64,000 bases of DNA from NCBI RefSeq assembly GCF_002079055.1, contig NC_047490.1, positions 1,413,989-1,477,988 on the forward strand, given 5' to 3'. The position numbers and the translations under genes were made by a program. This DNA comes from Saccharomyces paradoxus (taxonomy: Eukaryota > Ascomycota > Saccharomycetes > Saccharomycetales > Saccharomycetaceae). Of the stretch, positions 53,501-63,855 are shown in pieces. A model generated the notes under the pieces. That model made no database searches and was not told the origin of the DNA. It saw only the letters and a list, made by a program, of their open reading frames with translations. Numbering within the stretch: position 1 is the first letter of the stretch; each line of letters begins with the position of its first letter.

Positions 53501-55210
53501 ATGAAGGATTCAAAACTTTCTAAGTTTAAAGGCAGATTTATGAGCAGAACCAGTCACTGGGGACTTACTGGTCAAAAGTTGCGCTACTTCATTACAATCG
53601 CATCTATGACAGGTTTCTCACTGTTTGGATACGACCAAGGGCTGATGGCAAGTTTAATAACGGGTAAACAATTCAACTATGAGTTCCCAGCTACTAAAGA
53701 AAATGGGGATCACGACAGACACGCAACTGTAGTGCAGGGCGCTACTACATCCTGTTATGAATTAGGTTGTTTCGCAGGTTCGCTGTTCGTCATGTTCTAT
53801 GGAGAAAGAATTGGTAGGAAACCATTAATCTTGATGGGTTCTATAATAACCATCATTGGTGCTGTTATTTCTACGTGTGCATTCCGTGATTACTGGGCGT
53901 TGGGCCAGTTTATCGTTGGAAGAGTTGTCACAGGTGTTGGAACAGGCTTGAATACATCTACTATTCCCGTTTGGCAATCGGAAATGTCCAAGGCAGAAAA
54001 TAGAGGTTTGCTGGTCAATTTAGAAGGTTCCACAATCGCGTTCGGTACTATGATTGCTTATTGGATTGATTTTGGGTTTTCTTACACGAATAGCTCTGTT
54101 CAGTGGAGGTTCCCCGTATCAATGCAAATCGTTTTTGCACTCTTCCTGCTCGCTTTCATGATTAAATTACCTGAATCGCCACGTTGGCTAATTTCTCAAA
54201 GTCGAACTGAAGAAGCTCGCTACTTAGTGGGAACACTAGATGACACGGATCCAAATGATGAAGAAGTTATAACAGAAGTTGCTATGCTTCACGATGCTGT
54301 TAACAGGACCAAACACGAGAAGCATTCACTGTCTAGTCTGTTCTCCAGAGGTAAATCTCAAAATCTACAGAGGGCTTTGATTGCAGCTTCAACGCAATTT
54401 TTCCAGCAATTTACCGGCTGTAACGCTGCTATCTACTACTCTACTGTGTTATTCAACAAAACGATCAAACTAGACCATAGATTATCAATGATCATAGGTG
54501 GGGTCTTCGCAACCATCTATGCCCTATCCACTATTGGTTCGTTCTTCCTAATTGAAAAGCTAGGTAGACGTAAACTGTTTTTATTGGGTGCCACAGGTCA
54601 AGCAGTTTCATTCACAATTACATTTGCATGCTTGGTCAAAGAGAACAAAGAGAACGCAAGAGGTGCTGCCGTCGGCTTATTCTTGTTCATTACATTTTTT
54701 GGTTTATCTTTGTTATCATTGCCATGGATATACCCACCAGAAATTGCATCTATGAAAGTTCGCGCATCAACAAATGCTTTCTCTACATGCACTAATTGGT
54801 TGTGCAACTTTGCAGTTGTCATGTTCACTCCAATTTTTATTGGACAGTCGGGATGGGGTTGCTACTTATTTTTTGCTGTTATGAATTATTTATACATTCC
54901 AGTTATCTTTTTCTTCTACCCTGAAACTGCCGGCAGAAGTTTGGAAGAAATCGACATCATCTTTGCTAAGGCTTACGAAGATGGCACTCAACCATGGAGA
55001 GTTGCCAACCACTTGCCTAAGTTATCCTTACAGGAAGTCGAAGATCATGCTAATGCATTAGGCTCCTACGACGACGAAATGGAAAAGGATGACTTTGCTG
55101 AAGATAGAGTAGAAGATACCTACAACCAGATTAACGGCGACAACTCATCTAGTTCCTCAAATATCAAAAATGAAGATACAGTTAATGATAAAGCAAATTC
55201 CGAAAGCTAA
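53501..55210 (+). CDS. STL1: STL1, glycerol/H+ symporter
   Basis: Plasma-membrane active glycerol importer of the sugar-porter MFS family, induced by hyperosmotic shock through Hog1/Hot1 and repressed by glucose. ATG 53501 (MKDSKLSKF) gives 569 residues, equal to S. cerevisiae. Twelve membrane spans. Family signatures: GYDQGLMASL after TM1, ERIGRKPLILMG, GRVVTGVGTGLNTSTIPVWQSEMSKAE split across TM4-5, PESPRWL, QQFTGCNAAIYY and PETAGRSLEEID. The C-terminal tail is acidic and Asn/Ser-rich. The frame remains open for 35 codons upstream, judged untranslated. Confidence 0.97.
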   Translation: MKDSKLSKFKGRFMSRTSHWGLTGQKLRYFITIASMTGFSLFGYDQGLMASLITGKQFNYEFPATKENGDHDRHATVVQGATTSCYELGCFAGSLFVMFYGERIGRKPLILMGSIITIIGAVISTCAFRDYWALGQFIVGRVVTGVGTGLNTSTIPVWQSEMSKAENRGLLVNLEGSTIAFGTMIAYWIDFGFSYTNSSVQWRFPVSMQIVFALFLLAFMIKLPESPRWLISQSRTEEARYLVGTLDDTDPNDEEVITEVAMLHDAVNRTKHEKHSLSSLFSRGKSQNLQRALIAASTQFFQQFTGCNAAIYYSTVLFNKTIKLDHRLSMIIGGVFATIYALSTIGSFFLIEKLGRRKLFLLGATGQAVSFTITFACLVKENKENARGAAVGLFLFITFFGLSLLSLPWIYPPEIASMKVRASTNAFSTCTNWLCNFAVVMFTPIFIGQSGWGCYLFFAVMNYLYIPVIFFFYPETAGRSLEEIDIIFAKAYEDGTQPWRVANHLPKLSLQEVEDHANALGSYDDEMEKDDFAEDRVEDTYNQINGDNSSSSSNIKNEDTVNDKANSES

Positions 55211-56410
55211 TTCATACATATTTTACGAACTCACAATTTCATTTTGTACTTTACTTAAAGAAGCACTTTTGCAGGGTCTATATATATTCCTCGCAGCACA
55301 AATAATATTCATATTACTATACAATTTTACTATTTTTCATCCACCTGCCAATCTTTCTTTTGGAGAAAGTATGATCTTTTCAATTTTCTTCCGCTTGTCG
55401 GAAAAGCAATAAAAAAGCTTATAACCTAGTCCGACCCCTGTAGTCTTGATATTTACCAAAATGTAATAATACTCCAAAAAAGTATTCTCATAGTATTTTT
55501 TTATTGATAGGGGGGGACGTTTTATTGCATTGGAGCAAAGACGGAGAACTTAAGCGGAAGATGCTGAATATCAGGGTGAGAGTATTTTAGCAGGGTGACG
55601 CTACGGATGTTCTATACTAACCTACGAATTTCTAATTCATCCTTCCTGATGGGACACGATCCAAAGAGCTATTGTACCGTGACTTAACAGCAACATACAA
55701 AAAACCACAACTTTTCACTTTCTGTGTTCTCGCCCTGTTATTCCCCTTGCAAAGGGGGTTTTGGAGCAAAATCTCTAAATTGCCATGAATACAGTGCAAG
55801 GCTTTAAACAATAATATCGTAACAGAGCTTTACAGTGGTCTATTCCTCATGCCTATGCTCTTTATGCCTTTGCCAGTTTGATATCAGCAGAATCCGGTCC
55901 AACTTAAGTTTGAGCGCTGGCCCGACATAAGCTCTGTACCTCAAAACCTAGCAGCATTTTATACGCATATCAAAAACAAGATAAGCGGCATTGTACATCG
56001 CCTAATGCAGTTTACCACAGCTACTCTTGACAACAATCGCAAAAGATGAAATCGTACGTGTGAAGGCAACCAAAATACTGGACATATCACACAATAAACG
56101 CCATATCAGACATTGGAAGCATTTACAGACTTTACACACATATCCAAATTTGGTTTTTACATAAAATGGTTTACGTTGTGGCATTCTCTATCGTTTTCGA
56201 ATAATGATGAGATGTTGTTCCAAAAGAAAAGTTAATACAGAAAAATGACCCGCCTTTCCTGTTTACCGTTAAACTTCTCAAAAAAAGTATACTCGACTCA
56301 GCGTGTTTAAGATTAGTGACGGATAAAATTGCATGTAACTTGATGCTGCGAATACAAATTGACTTTACCCTCCGCAACCCAACGAACCCAACGGCCCTCA
56401 ATTGATAGAT
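55211..56410. other. STL1-PAD1 intergenic region
   Basis: 1.2 kb with no supported gene. The S. cerevisiae dubious ORF YDR537C overlaps this area. A seven-G run occurs near 55509-55516. The right end is the PAD1 promoter. Confidence 0.55.
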
Positions 56411-57139
56411 ATGTTCCTATTGCCTAGCAGGGCTAATTTAGCCTTTTTCAAAACTACAGGCGTTTTTGCTAGATTTCCTTTGCTAAATAGAACCATTTCA
56501 ACTTCATCATCTTTCCTTTCGTATAAACTATCAAAGGATGTAACTAGGGTATCAACTTCGCCTCCAAGGCCAAAGAGAATTGTTGTTGCGATTACTGGTG
56601 CGACTGGTGTTGCATTGGGAATCAGACTTCTTCAAGTGCTAAAAGAATTGAGCGTGGAGACTCATTTGGTAATATCAAAATGGGGTGCAGCGACAATGAA
56701 ATATGAAACAGACTGGGAACCGCATGACGTGGCGGCCTTAGCAACCAAAACATACTCGATTCGCGATGTTTCTGCATGCATTTCATCCGGATCTTTCCAG
56801 CATGATGGTATGATTGTGGTGCCCTGTTCTATGAAATCGCTAGCTGCGATCAGAATCGGTTTTACAGAGGATCTAATTACAAGAGCTGCTGATGTTTCGA
56901 TTAAAGAGAATCGTAAGTTACTACTAGTTACTCGGGAAACCCCTTTATCCTCTATCCATCTTGAAAACATGTTGTCTTTATGCAGGACAGGTGTTATAAT
57001 TTTTCCTCCGGTACCTGCATATTATACAAGACCCAAGAGCATGGATGACCTATTGGAGCAAAGCGTTGGTAGAATCCTAGACTGCTTTGGTATCCACGCT
57101 GACACTTTTCCCCGCTGGGAAGGAATGAACAGCAAGTAG
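56411..57139 (+). CDS. PAD1: PAD1, mitochondrial flavin prenyltransferase (UbiX type)
   Basis: Attaches a dimethylallyl group to FMN to make prenylated FMN, the cofactor of FDC1. Together they give resistance to phenylacrylic acids. ATG 56411 (MFLLPSRANL) gives 242 residues as in S. cerevisiae; ATG 56402 in frame would add three. The N-terminus (about 1-55) is basic and hydroxylated, a mitochondrial presequence, and is the most diverged part. The core has IVVAITGATGVALGIRLLQ (FMN loop), SSGSFQHDGMIVVPCSMKSLA, ENRKLLLVTRETPLSS and FPPVPAYYTRP, all UbiX signatures. Confidence 0.97.
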   Translation: MFLLPSRANLAFFKTTGVFARFPLLNRTISTSSSFLSYKLSKDVTRVSTSPPRPKRIVVAITGATGVALGIRLLQVLKELSVETHLVISKWGAATMKYETDWEPHDVAALATKTYSIRDVSACISSGSFQHDGMIVVPCSMKSLAAIRIGFTEDLITRAADVSIKENRKLLLVTRETPLSSIHLENMLSLCRTGVIIFPPVPAYYTRPKSMDDLLEQSVGRILDCFGIHADTFPRWEGMNSK

Positions 57140-57584
57140 TACTTTTCCTGAGCATTTTCTTATGTTATTTAACTATTAATAGAGTTGATTTGTTATTTTC
57201 TGGGATTTTTATATATTTCCTTTGAATAAATTTGTTGCAGCTGAAATACAAACCGTACCTGCTGATATCATTCTAACTGAAGCCCAGATATTTGTACATT
57301 TACTTACCCATTTAAACGTCAGCTTAAATACCGGTAAAACAATACTTTACTAAATACGCATTTCAATCTTTGCGCATATTTTTACGAATGTTCAAATTGT
57401 GCACGTAATTTTATGTCAGAGTGACCGCCGTGGTAGCGTACTTTTTCCTATTAGGACAAGCTCGTGATATTGAGAATGTAAACGAACACCATATATCTTT
57501 CTTGATTTCAATTTCCTCTAAAACGCTCTGTTCTTGATATTATTACATCACCAACTTCAAAGAATCGTCAATTTACATATCAAA
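57140..57584. other. PAD1-FDC1 intergenic region
   Basis: 445 bp: 3' end of PAD1 and FDC1 promoter. The two genes are transcribed in the same direction from separate promoters. No clear factor site recognised. Confidence 0.55.
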
Positions 57585-59096
57585 ATGAGGAAGCTGAATC
57601 CAGCTTTAGAATTCAGAGACTTTATCCAAGTTCTAAAAGACGAAGATGACTTAATCGAAATTACTGAAGAGATAGATCCAAATCTAGAAGTAGGTGCAAT
57701 CATGAGGAAAGCGTACGAATCTCACTTACCAGCTCCATTATTCAAAAATGTCAAAGGTGCTTCGAAAGATCTTTTTAGCATTTTGGGTTGTCCAGCCGGT
57801 TTGAGAAGTAAGGAGAAAGGAGATCATGGTAGAATTGCCCATCATCTAGGGCTTGACCCAAAGACAACGATCAAGGGAATCATAGATTATTTGCTGGAAT
57901 GTAAGGAGAAGGAACCGCTTCCCCCAACTACTGTTCCTGTGTCATCCGCGCCTTGCAAGACACATATACTTTCCGAAGATAAAATCCATCTACAAAGTCT
58001 GCCAACGCCATATTTACATGTTTCAGACGGTGGAAAATACTTGCAAACGTATGGGATGTGGATTCTACAAACTCCAGACAAAAAATGGACTAATTGGTCA
58101 ATTGCTAGAGGTATGGTTGTAGATGACAAACATATCACTGGTCTGGTAATCAAACCGCAGCACATTAGACAGATTGCCGACTCTTGGGCAGCAATTGGCA
58201 AAGGAAATGAAATTCCTTTCGCTTTATGTTTTGGTGTTCCCCCAGCGGCCATTTTAGTTAGTTCCATGCCAATCCCTGAAGGTATTTCTGAATCGGATTA
58301 TGTGGGCGCAATCTTGGGTGAGTCAGTTCCAGTAGTAAAATGTGAAACTAACGATTTAATGGTTCCTGCAACGAGTGAGATGGTATTTGAGGGTACTTTA
58401 TCCTTAACAGATACACATCTAGAGGGCCCATTTGGTGAGATGCATGGATATGTTTTCAAAAGCCAAGGCCATCCTTGTCCATTGTATACTGTCAAAGCTA
58501 TGAGTTACAGAGAAAATGCTATTCTGCCTGTATCGAACCCAGGTCTTTGTACGGATGAAACTCACACCTTGATTGGTTCACTAGTGGCTACTGAGGCCAA
58601 GGAGCTTGCTATTGAATCCGGCTTGCCAGTTCTCGATGCCTTTATGCCGTATGAGGCTCAGGCTCTTTGGCTTGTCTTGAAGGTGGACTTGAAAGGGCTG
58701 CAAGCATTGAAGACCACACCTGAAGAGTTTTGCAAGAAGGTCGGTGATATCTACTTTAGGGCAAAAGTTGGATTTATCGTCCATGAAATAGTCTTAGTTG
58801 CAGATGATATCGACATATTTAACTTTAAAGAAGTCATCTGGGCCTATGTTACAAGACACACGCCTGTTGCAGACCAGGTGGCCTTTGACGATGTCACTTC
58901 TTTTCCTTTGGCTCCCTTTGTTTCGCAGTCATCTAGAAGTAAGACTATGAAAGGTGGAAAGTGCGTTACTAATTGCATATTTAGACAGCAGTATGAGCGC
59001 AGCTTTGACTACATCACTTGTAATTTTGAAAAGGGATATCCAAGTGAATTAGTTGATAAAGTGAATGAAAATTGGAAGAAGTATGGATACAAATAA
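57585..59096 (+). CDS. FDC1: FDC1, ferulic acid decarboxylase (UbiD type)
   Basis: Cytosolic prenylated-FMN-dependent decarboxylase turning cinnamic, ferulic and p-coumaric acids into vinyl compounds, the source of phenolic off-flavour. ATG 57585 (MRKLNPALEF) gives 503 residues, as in S. cerevisiae; the frame is open 17 codons upstream but from a non-ATG codon. Catalytic features: Arg175 in NWSIARGMV and the glutamates in SEMVFEGTL and THLEGPFGEMHGY, forming the E-R-E network around the cofactor. No truncation, so the POF+ trait is expected if PAD1 works too. Confidence 0.98.
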   Translation: MRKLNPALEFRDFIQVLKDEDDLIEITEEIDPNLEVGAIMRKAYESHLPAPLFKNVKGASKDLFSILGCPAGLRSKEKGDHGRIAHHLGLDPKTTIKGIIDYLLECKEKEPLPPTTVPVSSAPCKTHILSEDKIHLQSLPTPYLHVSDGGKYLQTYGMWILQTPDKKWTNWSIARGMVVDDKHITGLVIKPQHIRQIADSWAAIGKGNEIPFALCFGVPPAAILVSSMPIPEGISESDYVGAILGESVPVVKCETNDLMVPATSEMVFEGTLSLTDTHLEGPFGEMHGYVFKSQGHPCPLYTVKAMSYRENAILPVSNPGLCTDETHTLIGSLVATEAKELAIESGLPVLDAFMPYEAQALWLVLKVDLKGLQALKTTPEEFCKKVGDIYFRAKVGFIVHEIVLVADDIDIFNFKEVIWAYVTRHTPVADQVAFDDVTSFPLAPFVSQSSRSKTMKGGKCVTNCIFRQQYERSFDYITCNFEKGYPSELVDKVNENWKKYGYK

Positions 59097-59713
59097 TTGT
59101 TTGTCAAATTTCTTCTGATTTGGCTGTTCCAAACAATTTACAAATTATGGTAGTTTGTTTGTAATTACGAGCAGTGAGCCGACTTTGATGTGCATATTTG
59201 ATAGGAAGTAAAGATAATATTATGTATAAAATATGTACTAGAAGTTGTCGAGGATTCGGGAATTCATGAAAACAGCACGAACATAAATCATATTTATTGA
59301 TATTCTCCTAGGGGGCCCCGGCTAGCGGCTGGAACTTTATAGTTTATTATCTTTTAACATCATGTACGATAATGTTATTGGAACATAAAACAATGCGCCA
59401 GATATTAGTTGATGCAAAAGATGAATGATAGGATGATTTTTTTACCTATTTAACACCTCAGATCAGTTCCTGCAGCCCATTATACTGCACCAAGATGAAA
59501 TAAGTTTTAGAAGTGGTGATTATATATATAGCCGTATATGGGCATAGATTATTTGTAATTGCTATTATTTTTTTTGTCACTGATAATTTGAATTCTAGCT
59601 TGACAAAGATGTTTAAAGCCTACTGCACATTCGCAACACGTGACTAATGAATGCTTGTGAACTCATCTTCTTGTTTGGGTAACTGGTCGTCTCAAGGTAA
59701 CATTACATATAAG
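59097..59713. other. Gap after FDC1; IRC4 not found
   Basis: 617 bp with no coding frame of note. In S. cerevisiae the gene IRC4 (YDR540C, about 179 residues) lies between FDC1 and YDR541C. I find no open frame for it here or in 60085-60624. CTAGGGGGCCCCGGCTAGCGGC near 59308-59330 is an odd G/C-rich spot. Confidence 0.55.
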
Positions 59714-60084
59714 CGTTGATAGTTAGAGGTTAATAATAGTATTAATGAAGAGTAAGTATGGGTCTTCTTGTACTATAGAATAGAGGTATATAAAACACAC
59801 GCCGATTGGTCATATTAATTATGACCAATATAATAGTGATTCCGGTAGTTACTATACATTGATGTGACGACTCATATTCCTCATATATGTACCTACCATA
59901 TCATGTTCAACTAATAGATCTTTAACTCAGTTTCAGTATTGTCTGAGCTTCTTTTTTAACATTCCTTCTGCAATAGGTGCAATCACACTTAAACGTATAC
60001 GAGGTGTACATTAATATAGGATGTAAGCATTTAGATGGTTACCATAGCAACCCATGTCGCTATTAATTACTACTCGTACCAACA
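59714..60084 (-). mobile_element. Solo Ty4-type (tau) LTR with intact target duplication
   Basis: On the minus strand it starts TGTTGGTACG at 60084 and ends CTATCAACG at 59714 (one change from the expected CAACA inverted end). Its length is exactly 371 bp, the tau LTR length I know from S. cerevisiae, and the sequence resembles tau as I remember it. Both sides carry the same 5 bp, ATAAG (59709-59713 and 60085-60089). It is the remnant of a Ty4 insertion after LTR-LTR recombination. The related Tsu4 family is the alternative. No tRNA gene is visible nearby. Confidence 0.85.
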
Positions 60085-60624
60085 ATAAGAATGGGCTAAA
60101 TATCGTGAAATGAGTAGGCATCATCGACATGATGCTGTGTATGTTGCTCCTATAAGCTCTATAAGTAACTGTGCAATAATCTTACCACATTATGTCATCT
60201 AATCTACATTGAAATTCCATCTGTCGCAATATGGCCCTTTAATATCACCCGATCTCTGATCAAATATTACACGATGAAGAATAAGCCATTCAGAGAATCG
60301 AAAAAAAAGTCACAAATACATCGTATGAACATCACACACAGATACCACCCGAACGAATATGGCACCACACCACTGCCTACCATTGTATACCCATTCAAGA
60401 GGAGCACGACTTGCGCGCTTTCCTAACCTAAGCATCCATAATTTCAGTCTTTTCTTTGCCTTATAAAAGTTCTTATTAAGATTAGTCTAATGAGATAATG
60501 ATATTATATGGTATTGTGAAGAGAGTCGCAAGGAATTGAAGTGCCGGGTATTCACCTAAAAAGTGACTGTACGCTCATTTTCTTTCTTTGCTTAAGATAA
60601 TAATAGGTTATGTATAGTATGCGA
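60085..60624. other. Gap between tau LTR and YDR541C
   Basis: 540 bp; 3' flank of YDR541C, no gene or RNA recognised. Confidence 0.5.
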
Positions 60625-61659
60625 TTATAATCTGTTCTCTTTCTTCAAAATTTGGGCAGCAGTATCATGGACAGTTTCGTGTAAACTGGTGAACTCAAAA
60701 CCAACTATTTTCTTCGTTACGCTATTATCAGTAGTTGAACCGCGGTCAATGACTTGGTCACCTGTTCCAGGCTTGCCCAAAGGTATAACACCTCTTAGTT
60801 GAGGAAAATCTTTGTTCAAAATATCCAAGATATCTTGATTTCCAAATTTACCGTTAGTCACAACCAATCTCTTGTCAATAGTGTTTTCCTTCTGGAAGGC
60901 ATACAAATGCGCTAAGGCCACATCCCTTACATCAGTAAAAATGGAATGAAGATCGGGAATGCTGGCATCTACTGGAGTATGAATCAAGACATTGATTATC
61001 TCACAAGAGGTATTCAAACGTCTTTGCACATCCTCATCGAAAAGTTGGGGACCAAAAACAAGAGAAGGGTTGACGGTTGTCAGTTTGAACTTAACATGAC
61101 CTTCATTCTCTTTTACAAAGTCCCAGGCAGCCTTTTCAGCAAACTTCTTGGATGCAAAATAGGCATTTATTCCATCAATTTGACAGCTCTCCCATGTTGC
61201 CTCATTCCAACTATCTTCTGTAAATACTACATTGAAATCGTCCATTTTTGCAAGGGTTATAATAGCAGTACAAGAAGAAGTCACAACAACGCGTTCTACG
61301 GTGTCAGCTGCATATTTTTTGATAGAGTTTAGAATGTTTTTTGTACCTTCTAGTGCGGGAATCAACAAATCCCTTTCATACTCAGTAGTATCATAATGAA
61401 AAGGAGACGCCGTATGTAAAACGTACCTAATCTCGCGTCCACGTCTTTCTAAAACATCATCGAAAGCATTTGGTTGGGAAATATCAGGAACAATCTCTAA
61501 GGACAAATCAGGGTTAAGCTGGAATTGTCTTAGCAATTTTGCCTTTTTCTCATGAGATCTCACGGTTCCGATAACCTTATAATCCTGTTTCAACAATTGC
61601 GACACTATATGCAAACCAATAAAACCTGAGGCGCCAGAAACAAGAACCGAATTAGACAT
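60625..61659 (-). CDS. YDR541C: YDR541C, NADPH-dependent aldehyde/ketone reductase (SDR)
   Basis: 344 residues, as in S. cerevisiae. Extended short-chain dehydrogenase of the dihydroflavonol-reductase-like group with GRE2 and ARI1. Rossmann nucleotide loop GASGFIGLHIV (about 9-19), the NADPH-favouring arginine in GTVRSHEK, catalytic serine in VVTSSCTAI, and the YxxxK pair in AYFASKKFAEKAAW (about 166-170). Reduces a range of aldehydes; the physiological substrate is unsure. It is the last intact gene before the telomere and is clearly more diverged from the reference than the internal genes. Confidence 0.94.
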   Translation of the reverse strand: MSNSVLVSGASGFIGLHIVSQLLKQDYKVIGTVRSHEKKAKLLRQFQLNPDLSLEIVPDISQPNAFDDVLERRGREIRYVLHTASPFHYDTTEYERDLLIPALEGTKNILNSIKKYAADTVERVVVTSSCTAIITLAKMDDFNVVFTEDSWNEATWESCQIDGINAYFASKKFAEKAAWDFVKENEGHVKFKLTTVNPSLVFGPQLFDEDVQRRLNTSCEIINVLIHTPVDASIPDLHSIFTDVRDVALAHLYAFQKENTIDKRLVVTNGKFGNQDILDILNKDFPQLRGVIPLGKPGTGDQVIDRGSTTDNSVTKKIVGFEFTSLHETVHDTAAQILKKENRL

Positions 61660-62205
61660 TGAGTGAAAGGAAGGAAAGCTTTTAGTTTTCTGCGAGTAGA
61701 AAGTGATGGTAATATGTCAATTGGATAGAAGGAGGAAGCGCAGTACAGGGACGTTTGTATGCTTGAAAAATATCCCTCAAAAGTTCCAATGAAGAAGAAA
61801 AAGAATTGAAATGGAACTTGTGATGAAGCTGACAGGAACTCATCCTATATCATAATCGGCTATAAATGAATATTAGCCAAAAAAAAAAATTTCTTTTCAT
61901 ACCAAAATGCGCGTTTATCTCTAGCTTTGCTGCTTTGCTTATTTTATTGTAAATTTTATTTTTTGCATAGTGTTAAGTGCCCTCTATAGTAAAAATGATA
62001 ATGACACTGTGTGGTTGCATACATGCATGTTCTCTGTAGCACTCTAAATAAATATGCTGGATTACAGCTCAGACCGAAGAGGGTAAGCAAAAAGCACGTG
62101 CACATATCAAGTTTAGGACTTTGAGGAAGAATGTTTGACCTGAGACGGTATGGTGTATGATTTTTTAATGCATAATTCTTTCAACTTAGGAATCGTACCA
62201 TGTAA
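61660..62205. other. Subtelomeric gap; PAU10 absent
   Basis: YDR541C promoter and gene-free subtelomeric DNA. In S. cerevisiae the seripauperin PAU10 (YDR542W) follows YDR541C. No PAU-type signal peptide or frame is seen between 61660 and the X element. Confidence 0.6.
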
Positions 62206-62376
62206 CTATACAATGTTGGTTTTGTTTAATTGGTGTGCAGTAGCGATGCCTCCAGAAAGGGCCTCATTGTCTTCTTGCAATCTTACGATGAAGCCTTGAT
62301 AGTACATATTTCGTATTCCACGTGGTGGATAATTAGTGTTTCTAAAGCGATTTTCTCTAGAGAAAATTAGAAGGCT
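62206..62376 (-). pseudogene. Unidentified C-terminal coding relic
   Basis: A 56-codon open stretch ends at TAG 62208-62206. It reads like natural protein: SRENRFRNTNYPPRGIR, then YYQGFIVRLQEDNEAL and ATAHQLNKTNIV at the end. Upstream it is cut by a TAA and the frame does not continue. It looks like the last exon-sized piece of a lost subtelomeric gene. I do not recognise the family; the RENRFRN part loosely recalls the end of allantoate-type transporters, but that is a guess. Confidence 0.4.
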
Positions 62377-62990
62377 TTACTGTCATTGAAGCATATTTTA
62401 AAGATCCTCTCGACGAACAAAAATATTGTTTGAATTTTCTTTGTTTTTTGTTTAATGGAAAGCTCTTCTCATAGGTCTTGTTTGAAGCCTGTTTAACTGT
62501 AAGATCACCAGAATAACTCATATCAAATATACGAGGAAGCCATATGTTAAGCTGTTTATCACCACATTGGAAGGCATTGTTAGTGAGAAGAGACCCATAG
62601 AAAGTGCGCCGATAATTAAAAATTGCCTTGAATTTAGCAAGTGTATCATATTCTGTTCTTTTTACAGATATTAAGCTTCAAGGTCACGACGGTTTTTTCT
62701 TTTTCTGTCAGCAGGAGTATATGTGTTTTTCTTCTTATTCGATAATGGTGTACTTTCCCACTCTTTATTGTTGACGTAGTGAATTACGATCTAGTTTATA
62801 TGTCATAATGTAGTAAGTTTATTGGACATTTCTATATGTTATGTAAATGTAAGAATTACATAGGTACTGCTTTTGAACACAGAAACTATCGTTTCTTAAG
62901 TACTACCGGATTGCAGGTTTTCTACCATCAGTTTTTCTTTTGTATTGCTGGTGTGGTAAAAGCATAGTGTGTTTACACCTTCTTATTGAT
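62377..62990. other. Gene-free subtelomeric DNA before core X
   Basis: About 610 bp, AT-rich, no frames or RNA recognised. Confidence 0.5.
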
Positions 62991-63500
62991 AAATAGTATA
63001 TTTTTATGTTTAGGTGATTTTAGTTGTGATTATTTGGTAGCAATTATATTAATATAAATAAAATGGGTAGAGGATATTTGTATAAAACGTTATAAAACAT
63101 GAAGTTGAGGGTAATTATATGATAATTGAGGTTCTGTGATCAGTTATAGATATTAAAATGTGGATAATCGTGGGTGTTATGGGTAAATGGCACAGGGTAT
63201 AAACCGCTGAGGCAAGTGCCGTGTATGGTGATGTGGTGATGTATATGGTAGTGATCGAGTGAGAGATGACCTTGGTGTAGAGTATTATGGCGGGGCAAGT
63301 TGAGAGTGATGTGTTCTATAGCGTCCGTGTGCATATGCGATATCGTTAAATAAATAAAAGGTGAGTATGGTAGATTTAGGTATGTGGTAGTGATAGTTGG
63401 AGGTGGTATTGTTTGGGGATGTGAAAGGTATAGTGGAGAGGTTGATAGTGTGGCAGGGTAAGTTACTTCTTGTATTGTTTACGTTTGATTTGTTTAAATT
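62991..63500. repeat. Core X subtelomeric element
   Basis: Blocks match the core X sequence known from S. cerevisiae chromosome ends in the same order: ATATTTTTATGTTTAGGTGA near 63000, AAAATGTGGATAAT near 63155, GGGTAAATGGCACAGGGTAT near 63181, and CTGAGGCAAGTGCCGTG near 63208. Core X normally carries ARS and Abf1 sites and nucleates Sir silencing. The edges are approximate. Confidence 0.88.
63002..63012 (+). promoter_or_regulatory. ARS consensus sequence in core X
   Basis: TTTTATGTTTA matches the 11-bp ACS WTTTAYRTTTW at every position. Core X elements contain such origin sites, which also bind ORC for silencing. Confidence 0.75.
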
Positions 63501-63855
63501 AGATTTGTTTACATGTGGTATGTAGTGTTATAGTAAGGACGACATGGTAGATGGGGGAATGTAGATGGATGGTAGGGTAAGTGGTAGTGAGAGTTGGATA
63601 TTAGATATTGGAAATGGATAGATGGTGGTTGGGGAGTGGTGATGAATAGTCGGAGGATGAATGGTGGTGGTTAGGAGTGGTGGAGTGGGAGAATGGGGCA
63701 GGGCATGGGGTGGTGAGGTAAGTGCCGTGGATTGTGATGTGGTAGAGGTAGGGTAAGAGGGGGTAAGATGAGAAGAGATAGAGGAGGGTAAGATGAGATG
63801 GGTATAGGAAGGGATGGAGTTAGGGTTAGTGTTAGTGTTAGTGTTAGTGTTAGTG
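63501..63855. repeat. Subtelomeric repeats (STR/X combinatorial repeats)
   Basis: G-rich degenerate repeats (TGGTAGGGTAAG, GGATGGTAGGG and similar) follow core X. They end with one vertebrate-type TTAGGG (63820-63825) and five tandem TTAGTG units (63826-63855). Known STR elements contain TTAGGG-type Tbf1 sites that act as boundaries to silencing. Confidence 0.85.
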
